Shown: positions 1 through 4,485 of the stretch, in pieces
How the letters are laid out: the number at the start of each line of letters is the position of its first letter
Position numbering within the stretch: the first letter of the stretch is position 1
DNA from: Nanobdellota archaeon
GTDB taxonomy: Archaea; Nanobdellota; Nanobdellia; Pacearchaeales; GW2011-AR1
Direction: 5' to 3'
Assembly: GCA_018901375.1 (NCBI GenBank)
Contig: JAHIEP010000125.1
Coordinates: 1 to 13,506, forward strand
Length of the DNA: 13,506 nt
Program-made: the position numbers and the translations under genes
The notes under the pieces: generated by a model
Databases searched by the model: none
What the model was told of the DNA's origin: nothing
Seen by the model: the letters and a program-made list of their open reading frames with translations, nothing else

Positions 1-24
1 GCTTGGCTTAGTGATTTTTTTATG

Positions 25-61
25 AACGGACTTACATGGACTTAATCGGACTTGAACGGAC
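25..61. repeat. 10-nt tandem repeat (ACGGACTT type)
   Basis: Four units with an exact 10-nt period share the core CGGACTT/TGGACTT. A similar decamer array, ACACGGACNN, is at 484-520, and a looser one lies at 10401-10446. I know of no named family for it. Confidence 0.7.
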
Positions 62-67
62 AGCGAC

Positions 68-195
68 GGTATCCTCACTGATTTTAAATTTGGTTGGGGT
101 ATGTTAACTTGTTTGGGTTTCTGATTTGGGGTTTTTTGTTATGTAATTTGGAGGGTTTGTTATTTGGGGGAGGTCCGCGGATTTTCGCGGATTTG
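68..195. repeat. Dispersed repeat A, copy 1
   Basis: It starts GGTATCCTCACTGATTTTAA, continues through TTGGTTGGGG, TTAACTTG and TTGGAGGGTTTGTTATTTGG, and ends in GGTCCGCGGATTTTCGCGGAT. The same blocks occur in the same order at 8959-9107, with small indels. Shorter copies are at 200-262 and 12696-12731. Confidence 0.8.
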
Positions 196-199
196 ATGC

Positions 200-262
200 G
201 GTACCCTCACTGATTTAAAATTAAATTTGGTTGGGGCATGCTAATTTTCGCGGATTTTTTAT
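200..262. repeat. Dispersed repeat A, copy 2 (internally shortened)
   Basis: The head GGTACCCTCACTGATTTAAA and TTGGTTGGGGCATG match copy 3 at 8959. The middle part is missing, and the copy jumps to the tail TTTTCGCGGATTTTT. It directly follows copy 1, which suggests local duplication with an internal deletion. Confidence 0.75.
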
Positions 263-370
263 TTGGGGTATTGATTGTCTAACTTGTTGAGTAGGAAAAT
301 TAGTGGGAAAGATTTGGGCGGATTAGGCGGATGATGATGGATTTTTTTTGGTTGGGAATTTGACTTGGGT

Positions 371-416
371 TTCCACAAAAAACCGCATCGTCTTCGACGC
401 TGCGTTTCTTGTGGAT
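371..416. repeat. CGTCTTCGACG hairpin element, copy 1
   Basis: This is an imperfect inverted repeat of about 45 nt. CCACAA pairs with TTGTGG at the ends, CGCA with TGCG inside, and CGTC/GACG closes a TTC loop. The other copies are at 557-600, 10310-10355 and 13431-13476. All are intergenic. It resembles a REP-like or MITE-like unit, but the class is not known. Confidence 0.8.
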
Positions 417-483
417 GGAATGTGAGTTGGGTATTGGATGCTATTTAGTATTTCGTAACTTGGCGGCTGGAACTAAAAGGGAT

Positions 484-520
484 ACGGACGACACGGACAA
501 ACACGGATTCACACGGACTT
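484..520. repeat. 10-nt tandem repeat (ACACGGACNN)
   Basis: Four decamer units read ACGGACGACA, CGGACAAACA, and so on. The ACGGA core recurs every 10 nt. The array sits between two copies of the CGTCTTCGACG hairpin, the same neighbourhood as the third array at 10401-10446. Confidence 0.7.
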
Positions 521-556
521 CTGATTTGGGGTTTTGGTTTTGTTCTGGGATGTTTT

Positions 557-600
557 TCCATGAAAAATTGCGTCGTCTTCGACGCCGCATTTCTCATGGA
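557..600. repeat. CGTCTTCGACG hairpin element, copy 2
   Basis: The end arms TCCATGA and TCATGGA pair perfectly. Inside, AAATTGCGTCGTC faces GACGCCGCATTT with two mismatches around a TTC loop. The arm ends differ from copy 1 (CCACAA) but remain complementary, as expected for a hairpin kept as a structure. Confidence 0.85.
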
Positions 601-667
601 GTGGTTTGATTGAATGGTTATGTAATTTATGAAATAATTAAAAAGGACGCGGATTTTTTTAGAATAA

Positions 668-1063
668 CTAGAATCGTTCGATTTGGTCGGATCTTGTTGG
701 GACTTCTTTTACTTCGCCGCCTTTTTGGATGTCGAATACTTTTGATGGAGTTGCGATTACTACGTTTTCTCCGAAGCCTGCGATTTTTCCGTCGAGGGCT
801 TCAACTGTTTTTTTGATTTTTGAGATTGCTCGTTTTAATTCGATTACGTCTTTTGACTTTAGGGTTCTGATGTCGATTACTGCGATTGTGTAGCCTTCTC
901 TTAGGGCGCTTAGGATTGGGTTGATGTCTTCGTAGACTTTTAGGACGAATGTTTTGATTAGGACTTTGGAGCTTGATTTCTCTTGTTCTAAGTCTATTTC
1001 TATGAAGTCTGGAGAGAATTCATCATCTCTTCTCATCATCTTTTTGAATGGATTGAATGCCAT
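668..1063 (-). CDS. sepF: Archaeal SepF-like cell-division protein
   Basis: SepF anchors the FtsZ filament to the membrane at the division site in archaea that have FtsZ. This 131-aa protein begins with a basic, amphipathic stretch (MAFNPFKKMMRR) fit for membrane targeting, then a linker, then the SepF core from about residue 20. The core includes VLIKTFVLK, the very typical GYTIAVIDIR at about 57-66, and GFGENVVIATP near 97-107. Length is usual for the archaeal family. The ATG start is supported by a TATA box centred about 26 bp upstream (1085-1094), so the mRNA is probably leaderless and the gene has its own promoter. FtsZ, its partner, lies in the same strand block at 4485-6737. The identification rests on recalled family sequence, and I am confident in it. 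Confidence 0.93.
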   Translation of the reverse strand: MAFNPFKKMMRRDDEFSPDFIEIDLEQEKSSSKVLIKTFVLKVYEDINPILSALREGYTIAVIDIRTLKSKDVIELKRAISKIKKTVEALDGKIAGFGENVVIATPSKVFDIQKGGEVKEVPTRSDQIERF

Positions 1064-1084
1064 GATATAATTTCACGATGTTGG

Positions 1085-1094
1085 TATTTAAATA
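1085..1094 (-). promoter_or_regulatory. TATA box for sepF
   Basis: TATTTAAATA is centred about 26 nt upstream of the sepF ATG (1063). This is the spacing expected when transcription starts at or next to the start codon. Confidence 0.65.
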
Positions 1095-1100
1095 TTTATG

Positions 1101-1127
1101 TAGTCAAGAATCTAAAGTTCTTGACTA
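1101..1127. terminator. 10-bp perfect inverted repeat behind prefoldin beta
   Basis: TAGTCAAGAA and TTCTTGACTA pair perfectly around a 7-nt loop. The repeat lies between the 3' end of the prefoldin gene and the sepF promoter. It could act as a transcription stop or RNA 3'-end structure. Archaeal termination mainly uses T-runs and none follows on the minus strand, so the function is uncertain. Confidence 0.4.
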
Positions 1128-1146
1128 AGGGAATAGAGGCTAGAGA

Positions 1147-1179
1147 TTAGGTGTTAGGTGTTAGGTGTTAGGTGTTAGG
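1147..1179. repeat. Heptamer repeat (TTAGGTG)n
   Basis: Four TTAGGTG units are followed by TTAGG. It is one of several 7-nt period tracts in the window (see 1545-1572, 1734-1761, 7428-7455 and 8774-8801), with a different unit sequence at each family of sites. Confidence 0.85.
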
Positions 1180-1199
1180 ACGAGAGGGAAAGTATGATT

Positions 1200-1583
1200 T
1201 TATCTTTGGATTTTTTTTATTACGTCTTCTCGGATTTTTTCGATTTGTTCGGAGAATTGTTTTTCTTGTTCTACTATTGTTTTCATTCTTGTCTTGATTA
1301 ACTCTTTTTTATTTTTCATCTCTTCGAGGATTGCCTCTTTTGTTGATTTGATTAGGACTTGGCCTCCGACGAGCCTTGAGATTTCGCCTTTGGTTTTTTC
1401 TACTTCTTTGATTATTAATTCTGTTTCGTTGGCTTCCATGGAGAATGCGTTTTTTTGCATAAGAAGTTGTTGGAAAGTTTGTTCCATCATCTGGAGTTGT
1501 TGAATCTGTTGTTGGGTTTCTTGGTCTAGGTTCTCCAAAGGATTCGGTTGTCGGTTGTCGGTTGTCGGTTGTTCGTCTTCCAT
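1200..1583 (-). CDS. pfdB: Prefoldin beta subunit
   Basis: Prefoldin is the hexameric (alpha2 beta4) cytosolic chaperone that passes unfolded proteins to the thermosome. The 127-aa protein is a helical hairpin: a Gln-rich first coiled coil (about 20-55, with QQQIQQLQMMEQTFQQLL), a short beta-hairpin region (about 66-82, GEISRLVGGQVLIKST) and a second coiled coil to the end. The pattern is that of beta prefoldins. The start codon is separated from the rpoP stop by one base, so the two are co-transcribed and translation is probably coupled. An oddity is the N-terminal segment QPTTDNRQP (residues 5-13), which is encoded by a heptamer repeat and is not part of the family fold. Confidence 0.92.
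   Translation of the reverse strand: MEDEQPTTDNRQPNPLENLDQETQQQIQQLQMMEQTFQQLLMQKNAFSMEANETELIIKEVEKTKGEISRLVGGQVLIKSTKEAILEEMKNKKELIKTRMKTIVEQEKQFSEQIEKIREDVIKKIQR
1545..1572. repeat. Heptamer repeat (CGGTTGT)4 inside the prefoldin gene
   Basis: Four exact CGGTTGT units lie in the 5' part of the prefoldin beta reading frame. On the coding strand they encode part of the 7-residue period PTTDNRQ. No frame of this repeat contains a stop codon. Confidence 0.9.
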
Positions 1584-1584
1584 T

Positions 1585-1722
1585 TTAATCTGAAGATACC
1601 GTTTTTAGTTTTGTTCTTGGTTTGTAGAAGATTCTAGAACCGCATTCTGGGCAGACGAATCTTTTTTTTATGTCGTCTGATTTTAGTTTATTTCCGCAGT
1701 GAAAACATTTGTAGGCTGCCAT
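1585..1722 (-). CDS. rpoP: DNA-directed RNA polymerase subunit P (Rpo12)
   Basis: Rpo12 is the small zinc-binding subunit of archaeal RNA polymerase, equivalent to eukaryotic Rpb12, and bridges the Rpo2/Rpo3 assembly core. The 45-aa reading starts MAAYKCFHCGNKL. It has two zinc knuckles, C6-x2-C9 and C24-x2-C27, followed by the family's GSRIFYKPR near residues 28-36. Length is normal for the family. It is followed after one base by prefoldin beta, and rpl37ae precedes it by about 100 nt. That gap holds a heptamer repeat and AT-rich stretches (for example 1761-1770 and 1787-1797) that could be promoters. The combination of the two Cys pairs and the C-terminal basic strand makes the call firm. 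Confidence 0.93.
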   Translation of the reverse strand: MAAYKCFHCGNKLKSDDIKKRFVCPECGSRIFYKPRTKLKTVSSD

Positions 1723-1733
1723 TTAATACAGGG

Positions 1734-1761
1734 TAGTCGGCTGTCGGTGGTCGGTAGTCGG
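1734..1761. repeat. Degenerate heptamer repeat (NNGTCGG)4 upstream of rpoP
   Basis: TAGTCGG, CTGTCGG, TGGTCGG and TAGTCGG are four consecutive 7-nt units. They are related to the CGGTTGT unit inside the prefoldin gene and lie between the probable rpoP promoter area and its start codon. Confidence 0.8.
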
Positions 1762-1820
1762 TTTAATTATTGTTGTTATCATGTTGATTTTAAATTCCGA
1801 GGGTTTTTAAGTATTTGTTA

Positions 1821-2036
1821 CTAATCCTTTAGATGGAATGTGCCTCCTGCGAATTTTTTGTTGCATTTTGAGCATAGCCATATCGACGCTGCTTGTCGTT
1901 TTGTTCGGCCTTTGCAGAATGGGCAGACTTGACGCACTCGCTGTTTTTTTTCCACGGCTATGAGTTTTTGTTTCACTTTTCCGTATCCTGCGCCGAATCT
2001 TCCGGCTGCTCCGATTTTTTTTCTTTTTACTGCCAC
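1821..2036 (-). CDS. rpl37ae: Ribosomal protein L37Ae (eL43)
   Basis: eL43 is a zinc-ribbon protein of the large ribosomal subunit found in archaea and eukaryotes. The 71-aa protein begins MAVKRKKIGAAGRFGAGYGK, the typical family start (Gly-x-Ala-Gly-Arg-Phe-Gly). It carries the zinc ribbon C38-x2-C41 and C55-x2-C58, ending GGTF in its last helix. The start is GTG, fixed by homology because this N-terminus matches the family. The codon lies one nucleotide after a large stem-loop (2038-2083), which would be the end of its 5' leader. There is no TATA box at the leaderless distance. The nearest AT-rich box (2114-2125) predicts a leader of roughly 55 nt made almost entirely of that stem-loop. Confidence 0.94.
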   Translation of the reverse strand: MAVKRKKIGAAGRFGAGYGKVKQKLIAVEKKQRVRQVCPFCKGRTKRQAASIWLCSKCNKKFAGGTFHLKD

Positions 2037-2037
2037 T

Positions 2038-2098
2038 GTAAGAAACCACCCAGTAGGCGCTTCTGGTGAAGCGAGGTTTTTACCAACTTCCTGTTGGT
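2038..2098 (-). promoter_or_regulatory. Structured leader of rpl37ae (ACCCAGTAGG stem-loop, copy E1)
   Basis: The + strand shows GTAAGAAACC, ACCCAGTAGG, inner arm CGCTTC, loop TGGT, inner arm GAAGCG, then GGTTTTTAC. The inner stem is 6 bp and perfect. The outer stem has 9 bp with one bulged base. A further 6-bp hairpin (ACCAAC/GTTGGT, 2082-2098) flanks it. The GTG of rpl37ae is 1 nt from the outer stem, so a folded RNA would hide the start codon from ribosomes. That suggests regulation or a need for unfolding (inference). A related copy is at 13158-13203. Confidence 0.7.
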
Positions 2099-2134
2099 GT
2101 TGCTTGGTTGTTTATTTAATTTTTTCATGTTAAT

Positions 2135-2290
2135 TTATTGTTGAGTTCTTTCTGTGTTGTATTTAATTCCTTCTTTCCTATCCTCGTAAACTCTTACTTC
2201 TTGCCTTGTTACCGACGCTAAGGCTCTGGCCGCTCTTGCCTGTCTACTTGCGTATATTATTTCTTCTATTGTCATTTTTCTATTTTCCAT
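2135..2290 (-). CDS. Small charged protein, unknown (51 aa)
   Basis: I do not recognise this protein. It starts MENRKMTIEEIIYASRQAR and ends YNTERTQQ. It is soluble, strongly charged and probably helical in its first 30 residues, where Ala and Arg alternate (RQARAARALASVTRQE). There is no signal peptide and no Cys. The ATG start has an AAGGA stretch 8 nt upstream that could act as a weak ribosome-binding site, and a second Met is at residue 6. It begins 22 nt after the 3' end of tRNA-Pro on the same strand and may share its transcript. The gap between tRNA and rpl37ae is otherwise empty, and the frame is open across most of it. It may be a real small gene, but without homologues this stays tentative. 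Confidence 0.5.
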   Translation of the reverse strand: MENRKMTIEEIIYASRQARAARALASVTRQEVRVYEDRKEGIKYNTERTQQ

Positions 2291-2312
2291 TTTGTTTTTT
2301 CCTTAATTATAA

Positions 2313-2385
2313 TGGGGCCACGCGGATTTGAACCGCGGTCGCGAAGTCCCAAACCTCGAATCATACCAGGCTAGACCATGGCCCC
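2313..2385 (-). tRNA. tRNA-Pro (anticodon UGG)
   Basis: The 73-nt cloverleaf reads on the minus strand. The acceptor stem is GGGGCCA with TGGCCCC and discriminator A. The D arm is TGGTCTAGCCTGGTATGAT. The anticodon stem is CGAGG/CTTCG around loop TTTGGGA (anticodon TGG, purine 37). The T stem is CGCGG/CCGCG around loop TTCAAAT. There is no intron and no encoded CCA. The D arm and the TATGATTC block match tRNA-Pro. It lies 32 nt behind the rpl11 stop on the same strand, so it may be processed from that transcript or have its own promoter. Confidence 0.95.
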
Positions 2386-2417
2386 ATAAGTTTGAGGGTG
2401 TTTTTTGATTAATAAAG

Positions 2418-3092
2418 TTAAGCTTTTTTCGCTGATTTTACTGGCTTTGCCGCCACCGCTGGTGTTGCTGGTGCTTTTACTGCAGCCTCGGCTTTCTTTT
2501 CGTCCTCGGCTTTCTTTTCAGCTTCCTCAGCTTTTTGAACTGCTTCTTGTTTTTCTGCGATTCCTGCAAAGTATGAATCTAATTCTTTTCTTTTTTCTGG
2601 ATCGACATCTGTTTTCTTGCTCTCGATTTCTTCCTTATATTTACCTTCTTCTATTTCTTTTAAGACTTCTTTTACTTCTTTATTTTCTATTAAAACTCCG
2701 AGTGCTTGGCAGGTTCCTATTACTGATTTTACCGTCGCCATAAAGTCATTTGAAAGCAGATGGTCGTGTTTTGCTTTTGCTATTGAAATTACTTGTTCGA
2801 TTGCAAAGTTTCCTACTCTTTGTTTTAGTCGGGCGCCTGAGGCCTTCTCTATTCCTAATTCTTTTTTGATTAACTCAGACGTTGGAGGAGATAAAACTTT
2901 GATTGAGACTTCTTTTGTTTCTGGATTTATTGTTAGGTGAACTGGGACGGTGACGCCTTTGAAGGTCGAGGTTGCTTCGTTTACATCGGAGATTACTTTG
3001 CCCATGTTGATTCCCATTGGACCGAGCTGTTGTGCTACGGCTGGACCTGGTGTCATTTTTCCGCCTTCTACTAAAAGTTTGATAATAGCCAT
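2418..3092 (-). CDS. rpl11: Ribosomal protein uL11 with long Ala/Lys tail
   Basis: uL11 forms the base of the ribosomal stalk and binds the GTPase-associated centre of 23S rRNA. The N-terminal domain (MAIIKLLVEGGKMTPGPAV, residues 1-70) holds the PGP and LGPMGINM motifs, and the middle domain (about 71-145) binds rRNA (GVLIENKEVKEVLKEIEEGKY). The protein is 224 aa. The usual archaeal length is around 160, and the extra part is a tail of some 45 residues made of Ala, Glu and Lys that turns into Pro/Ala/Lys at the end (APATPAVAAKPVKSAKKA). The tail is low-complexity and probably disordered. The ATG start matches the family. Gene order secE-spt5-rpl11 is conserved across archaea. An AT-rich box at 3168-3183 could drive it separately from spt5. 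Confidence 0.95.
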   Translation of the reverse strand: MAIIKLLVEGGKMTPGPAVAQQLGPMGINMGKVISDVNEATSTFKGVTVPVHLTINPETKEVSIKVLSPPTSELIKKELGIEKASGARLKQRVGNFAIEQVISIAKAKHDHLLSNDFMATVKSVIGTCQALGVLIENKEVKEVLKEIEEGKYKEEIESKKTDVDPEKRKELDSYFAGIAEKQEAVQKAEEAEKKAEDEKKAEAAVKAPATPAVAAKPVKSAKKA

Positions 3093-3185
3093 GATTAGAA
3101 CGCTTCGCTTGTAGAACGAATTTGGCGATTGTAGCTATTTTTAGTTGTTATCATTTTAAATTTTTGAAAAGTTAACTTAAAAGCT

Positions 3186-3875
3186 TTACTCTTCGTCTTC
3201 TAGCTCCTCCCTTCTTATTACTCGGATATTGTCTAGTTTTACTGTGACTGGAATTGGGACGGCTGCTCCCAATAAAGAAACTACGCATTCGTTTTTCGCT
3301 TTGTCTACTCGGACGACTTTTGCCTTTTCGTTTTTGAATGGCTCTGAGATTATTTCGATGATATCGTTCTTTTCGATTTTGATGTCAGCAGCGACGGGCT
3401 CGAGCATTTGTTTTACTTTGTCGTAGGCTACTGTTTCTCCGATGATTCCTTTGACATAGGGTAAATTGAAAACTGCATCTTCCGCGTGTTTGTGATCGGG
3501 AGATTCTAAAAATATGTAGCCTCGGAGTCCATGAGGTCGAGCGATTGCGTAGATTCCGATTTGTTTTTTCTTAACTTTGTCGGCTATCATTTCTAGGGCT
3601 TTGTCTTCTTTGTTTGTTGTGACCTTAACGATGTAGATTTGGGACTCGTGTTCTCTTGGTGCTTTTGGCTCTTCTGGTTTTGTTTCTAACTGAGCCTCTT
3701 CTTCTAATCTTTTTTCTTCTTCCGCTAGCTCTGCCGCGGTTTCTGAATTTGTGTCTTCTTCTGGGATTAAAGATGGTTTGCTTGAGCCTTTAATTTTTGG
3801 CGCGAAGTTTTCAGCAGCGTTGCTGTTTCCCTCTTCATCGAGGTAGCCAAATTCGTCGTCATATCCTATAGCCAT
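3186..3875 (-). CDS. spt5: Transcription elongation factor Spt5 (NusG-like) with acidic N-terminal extension
   Basis: Spt5 binds the RNA polymerase clamp and keeps elongation processive, normally with Spt4. Residues about 79-165 form the NGN domain (QIYIVKVTTNKEDKAL, ARPHGLRGYIFLE, VKGIIGETV), and residues about 165-225 form the KOW domain (IKIEKNDIIEIISEPFKNEKAKVVRVD). Archaeal Spt5 is usually about 150 aa, whereas this one is 229 aa. The difference is a 77-residue, Glu/Asp-rich leader (for example ELAEEEKRLEEEAQLETKPE). No Met or Val occurs between residue 1 and the NGN domain, so an ATG or GTG start cannot shorten it. The mRNA leader is long and structured (3876-4050), with a hairpin ending 6 nt before the ATG. 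Confidence 0.93.
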   Translation of the reverse strand: MAIGYDDEFGYLDEEGNSNAAENFAPKIKGSSKPSLIPEEDTNSETAAELAEEEKRLEEEAQLETKPEEPKAPREHESQIYIVKVTTNKEDKALEMIADKVKKKQIGIYAIARPHGLRGYIFLESPDHKHAEDAVFNLPYVKGIIGETVAYDKVKQMLEPVAADIKIEKNDIIEIISEPFKNEKAKVVRVDKAKNECVVSLLGAAVPIPVTVKLDNIRVIRREELEDEE

Positions 3876-3881
3876 GGTTTC

Positions 3882-3902
3882 TTTCTTTTTAGAAAAAAGA
3901 AA
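3882..3902 (-). promoter_or_regulatory. Start-proximal hairpin of spt5
   Basis: In the mRNA, UUUCUUUUU pairs with AAAAAGAAA around a UCU loop (9 bp, perfect). Exactly 6 nt separate it from the AUG. The ftsZ leader has the same hairpin with the same loop and spacing (6744-6764), with one base pair changed on both arms. Confidence 0.7.
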
Positions 3903-4059
3903 TTTCCCGCAAGTAGAAAAACTTAATTTCCAAACTGCGTTTCAATCTTTTCTCAAGTTTGATTTAGGAGTTTTGCTCCAGCTAGTTCAAAAGTTTTTTA
4001 GAACTAGATGTTTTTATTAAAATTTTTGAGTTTTTAAATATTTTGGTATTAGAATATTT

Positions 4060-4101
4060 AAAAACCGGGGTTTTTACCCAGTAGGTAGATCTGGTGATCT
4101 A
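4060..4101. repeat. ACCCAGTAGG stem-loop, copy E2
   Basis: AAAAACC/GGTTTTT forms a small hairpin, followed by ACCCAGTAGG, inner arm TAGATC, loop TGGT and arm GATCTA. The 6-bp stem is perfect and differs in sequence from copy E1 and from E3-E5, yet all remain paired. It lies between the secE stop and the spt5 promoter. Confidence 0.75.
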
Positions 4102-4131
4102 AAAGTTTTGGTGGTTGATTTTTGTCTGATT

Positions 4132-4311
4132 TTAGAACATCATTTTCATGGCTACGGAAATTACGAAGCCGAGTGCGCCGATGACTAGAAGTCCTATTGC
4201 TGAGACCTTTGAGATTGTTTTAAATTCTTGGACTGTTGGTTTTTTTAGGAGACGCCAGACTCTTAGGTATTTGTGGTATTGGCTTGCGAGTGTTCTTGTT
4301 AGTTTGCTCAT
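4132..4311 (-). CDS. secE: Preprotein translocase subunit SecE (Sec61 gamma)
   Basis: SecE clamps the SecY channel in the cytoplasmic membrane and is essential for protein export. The 59-aa product begins MSKLTRTLASQYHKYLRVWR. An amphipathic cytosolic helix carries the family's LKKPTVQEFKTISKV (about 22-36), followed by one transmembrane helix (about 38-55, AIGLLVIGALGFVISVAM). Length and motif order match archaeal SecE. The ATG at 4311 is supported by TTTTAAAA centred 26.5 bp upstream (4334-4341), so the mRNA is probably leaderless. Placement directly before spt5 and rpl11 is the standard archaeal order. Confidence 0.93.
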   Translation of the reverse strand: MSKLTRTLASQYHKYLRVWRLLKKPTVQEFKTISKVSAIGLLVIGALGFVISVAMKMMF

Positions 4312-4330
4312 GGTTGTTTGTGGGAGTTTG

Positions 4331-4342
4331 GGTTTTTAAAAC
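4331..4342 (-). promoter_or_regulatory. TATA box for secE
   Basis: The minus strand reads GTTTTAAAAACC, centred about 26 nt before the secE ATG. It overlaps the first bases of the 54-bp repeat array. Each repeat unit also contains its own GTTTTTAAATTCCC, so the array supplies further TATA-like sites. Confidence 0.6.
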
Positions 4343-4485
4343 TTGGGAATTTAAAAACTGGTTTTTACCCAGTAGGTAGCTCTGGTGAGCTAAAACTTGG
4401 GAATTTAAAAACTGGTTTTTACCCAGTAGGTAGCTCTGGTGAGCTACCCAGTAGGTAGCTCTGGTGAGCTAAAACTTGGGAATTT
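4338..4485. repeat. 54-bp tandem repeat carrying stem-loops E3-E5
   Basis: Two identical 54-nt units (4338-4391 and 4392-4445) begin AAAACTTGGGAATTTAAAAA and each hold one ACCCAGTAGG stem-loop (inner arms TAGCTC/GAGCTA, loop TGGT). A partial 25-nt unit (4446-4470) holds a third stem-loop, and a 14-nt restart runs into the ftsZ stop codon. The array fills the whole ftsZ-secE intergenic space up to the secE promoter. Identity between units points to recent duplication. Confidence 0.92.

Larger units (their letters stand above)
1..667. other. Gene-free, repeat-packed region
   Basis: I see no credible gene here. Reading frames in this stretch are short, lack a TATA box at the expected distance and run through repeats. 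It holds a decamer array (25-61), two copies of a dispersed 'CCTCACTGATTT' repeat (68-195 and 200-262), a GGGCGGAT-type repeat (311-340), a second decamer array (484-520) and two copies of the CGTCTTCGACG hairpin (371-416 and 557-600). The same modules recur in the other long intergenic regions of the window. Confidence 0.75.
3876..4131 (-). promoter_or_regulatory. Long spt5 leader and promoter region
   Basis: The 256 nt between secE and spt5 hold, in transcript order: stem-loop copy E2 (4060-4101); a TATA-like TTTTTAAATATT (4054-4065 region); a 7-bp inverted repeat CTAGTTC/GAACTAG (3982-3988 with 4001-4007); a stretch related to the ftsZ leader (about 3903-3955); and a 9-bp perfect hairpin (3882-3902) ending 6 nt before the ATG. 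If the TATA is correct the leader is about 160 nt, which is unusual in a window where most genes look leaderless. Confidence 0.55.

Noticed and set aside
320..345. Possible C/D-box small RNA (ATGATGATGG as a C box)
   Set aside because: No D box (CUGA) or complementary guide arrangement at a suitable distance. The match is chance within a GGATGATG repeat.
409..816. Two + strand ORFs (66 and 68 codons)
   Set aside because: They run through repeats and hairpin elements or antisense to sepF, without a TATA box at the right distance.
1807..2049. 80-codon minus frame overlapping rpl37ae
   Set aside because: Out-of-frame shadow. The overlapping frame has the clear L37Ae zinc ribbon.
4338..4470. 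CRISPR-like array
   Set aside because: The units are directly adjacent identical 54-mers with no unique spacers, and no cas genes are in the window.
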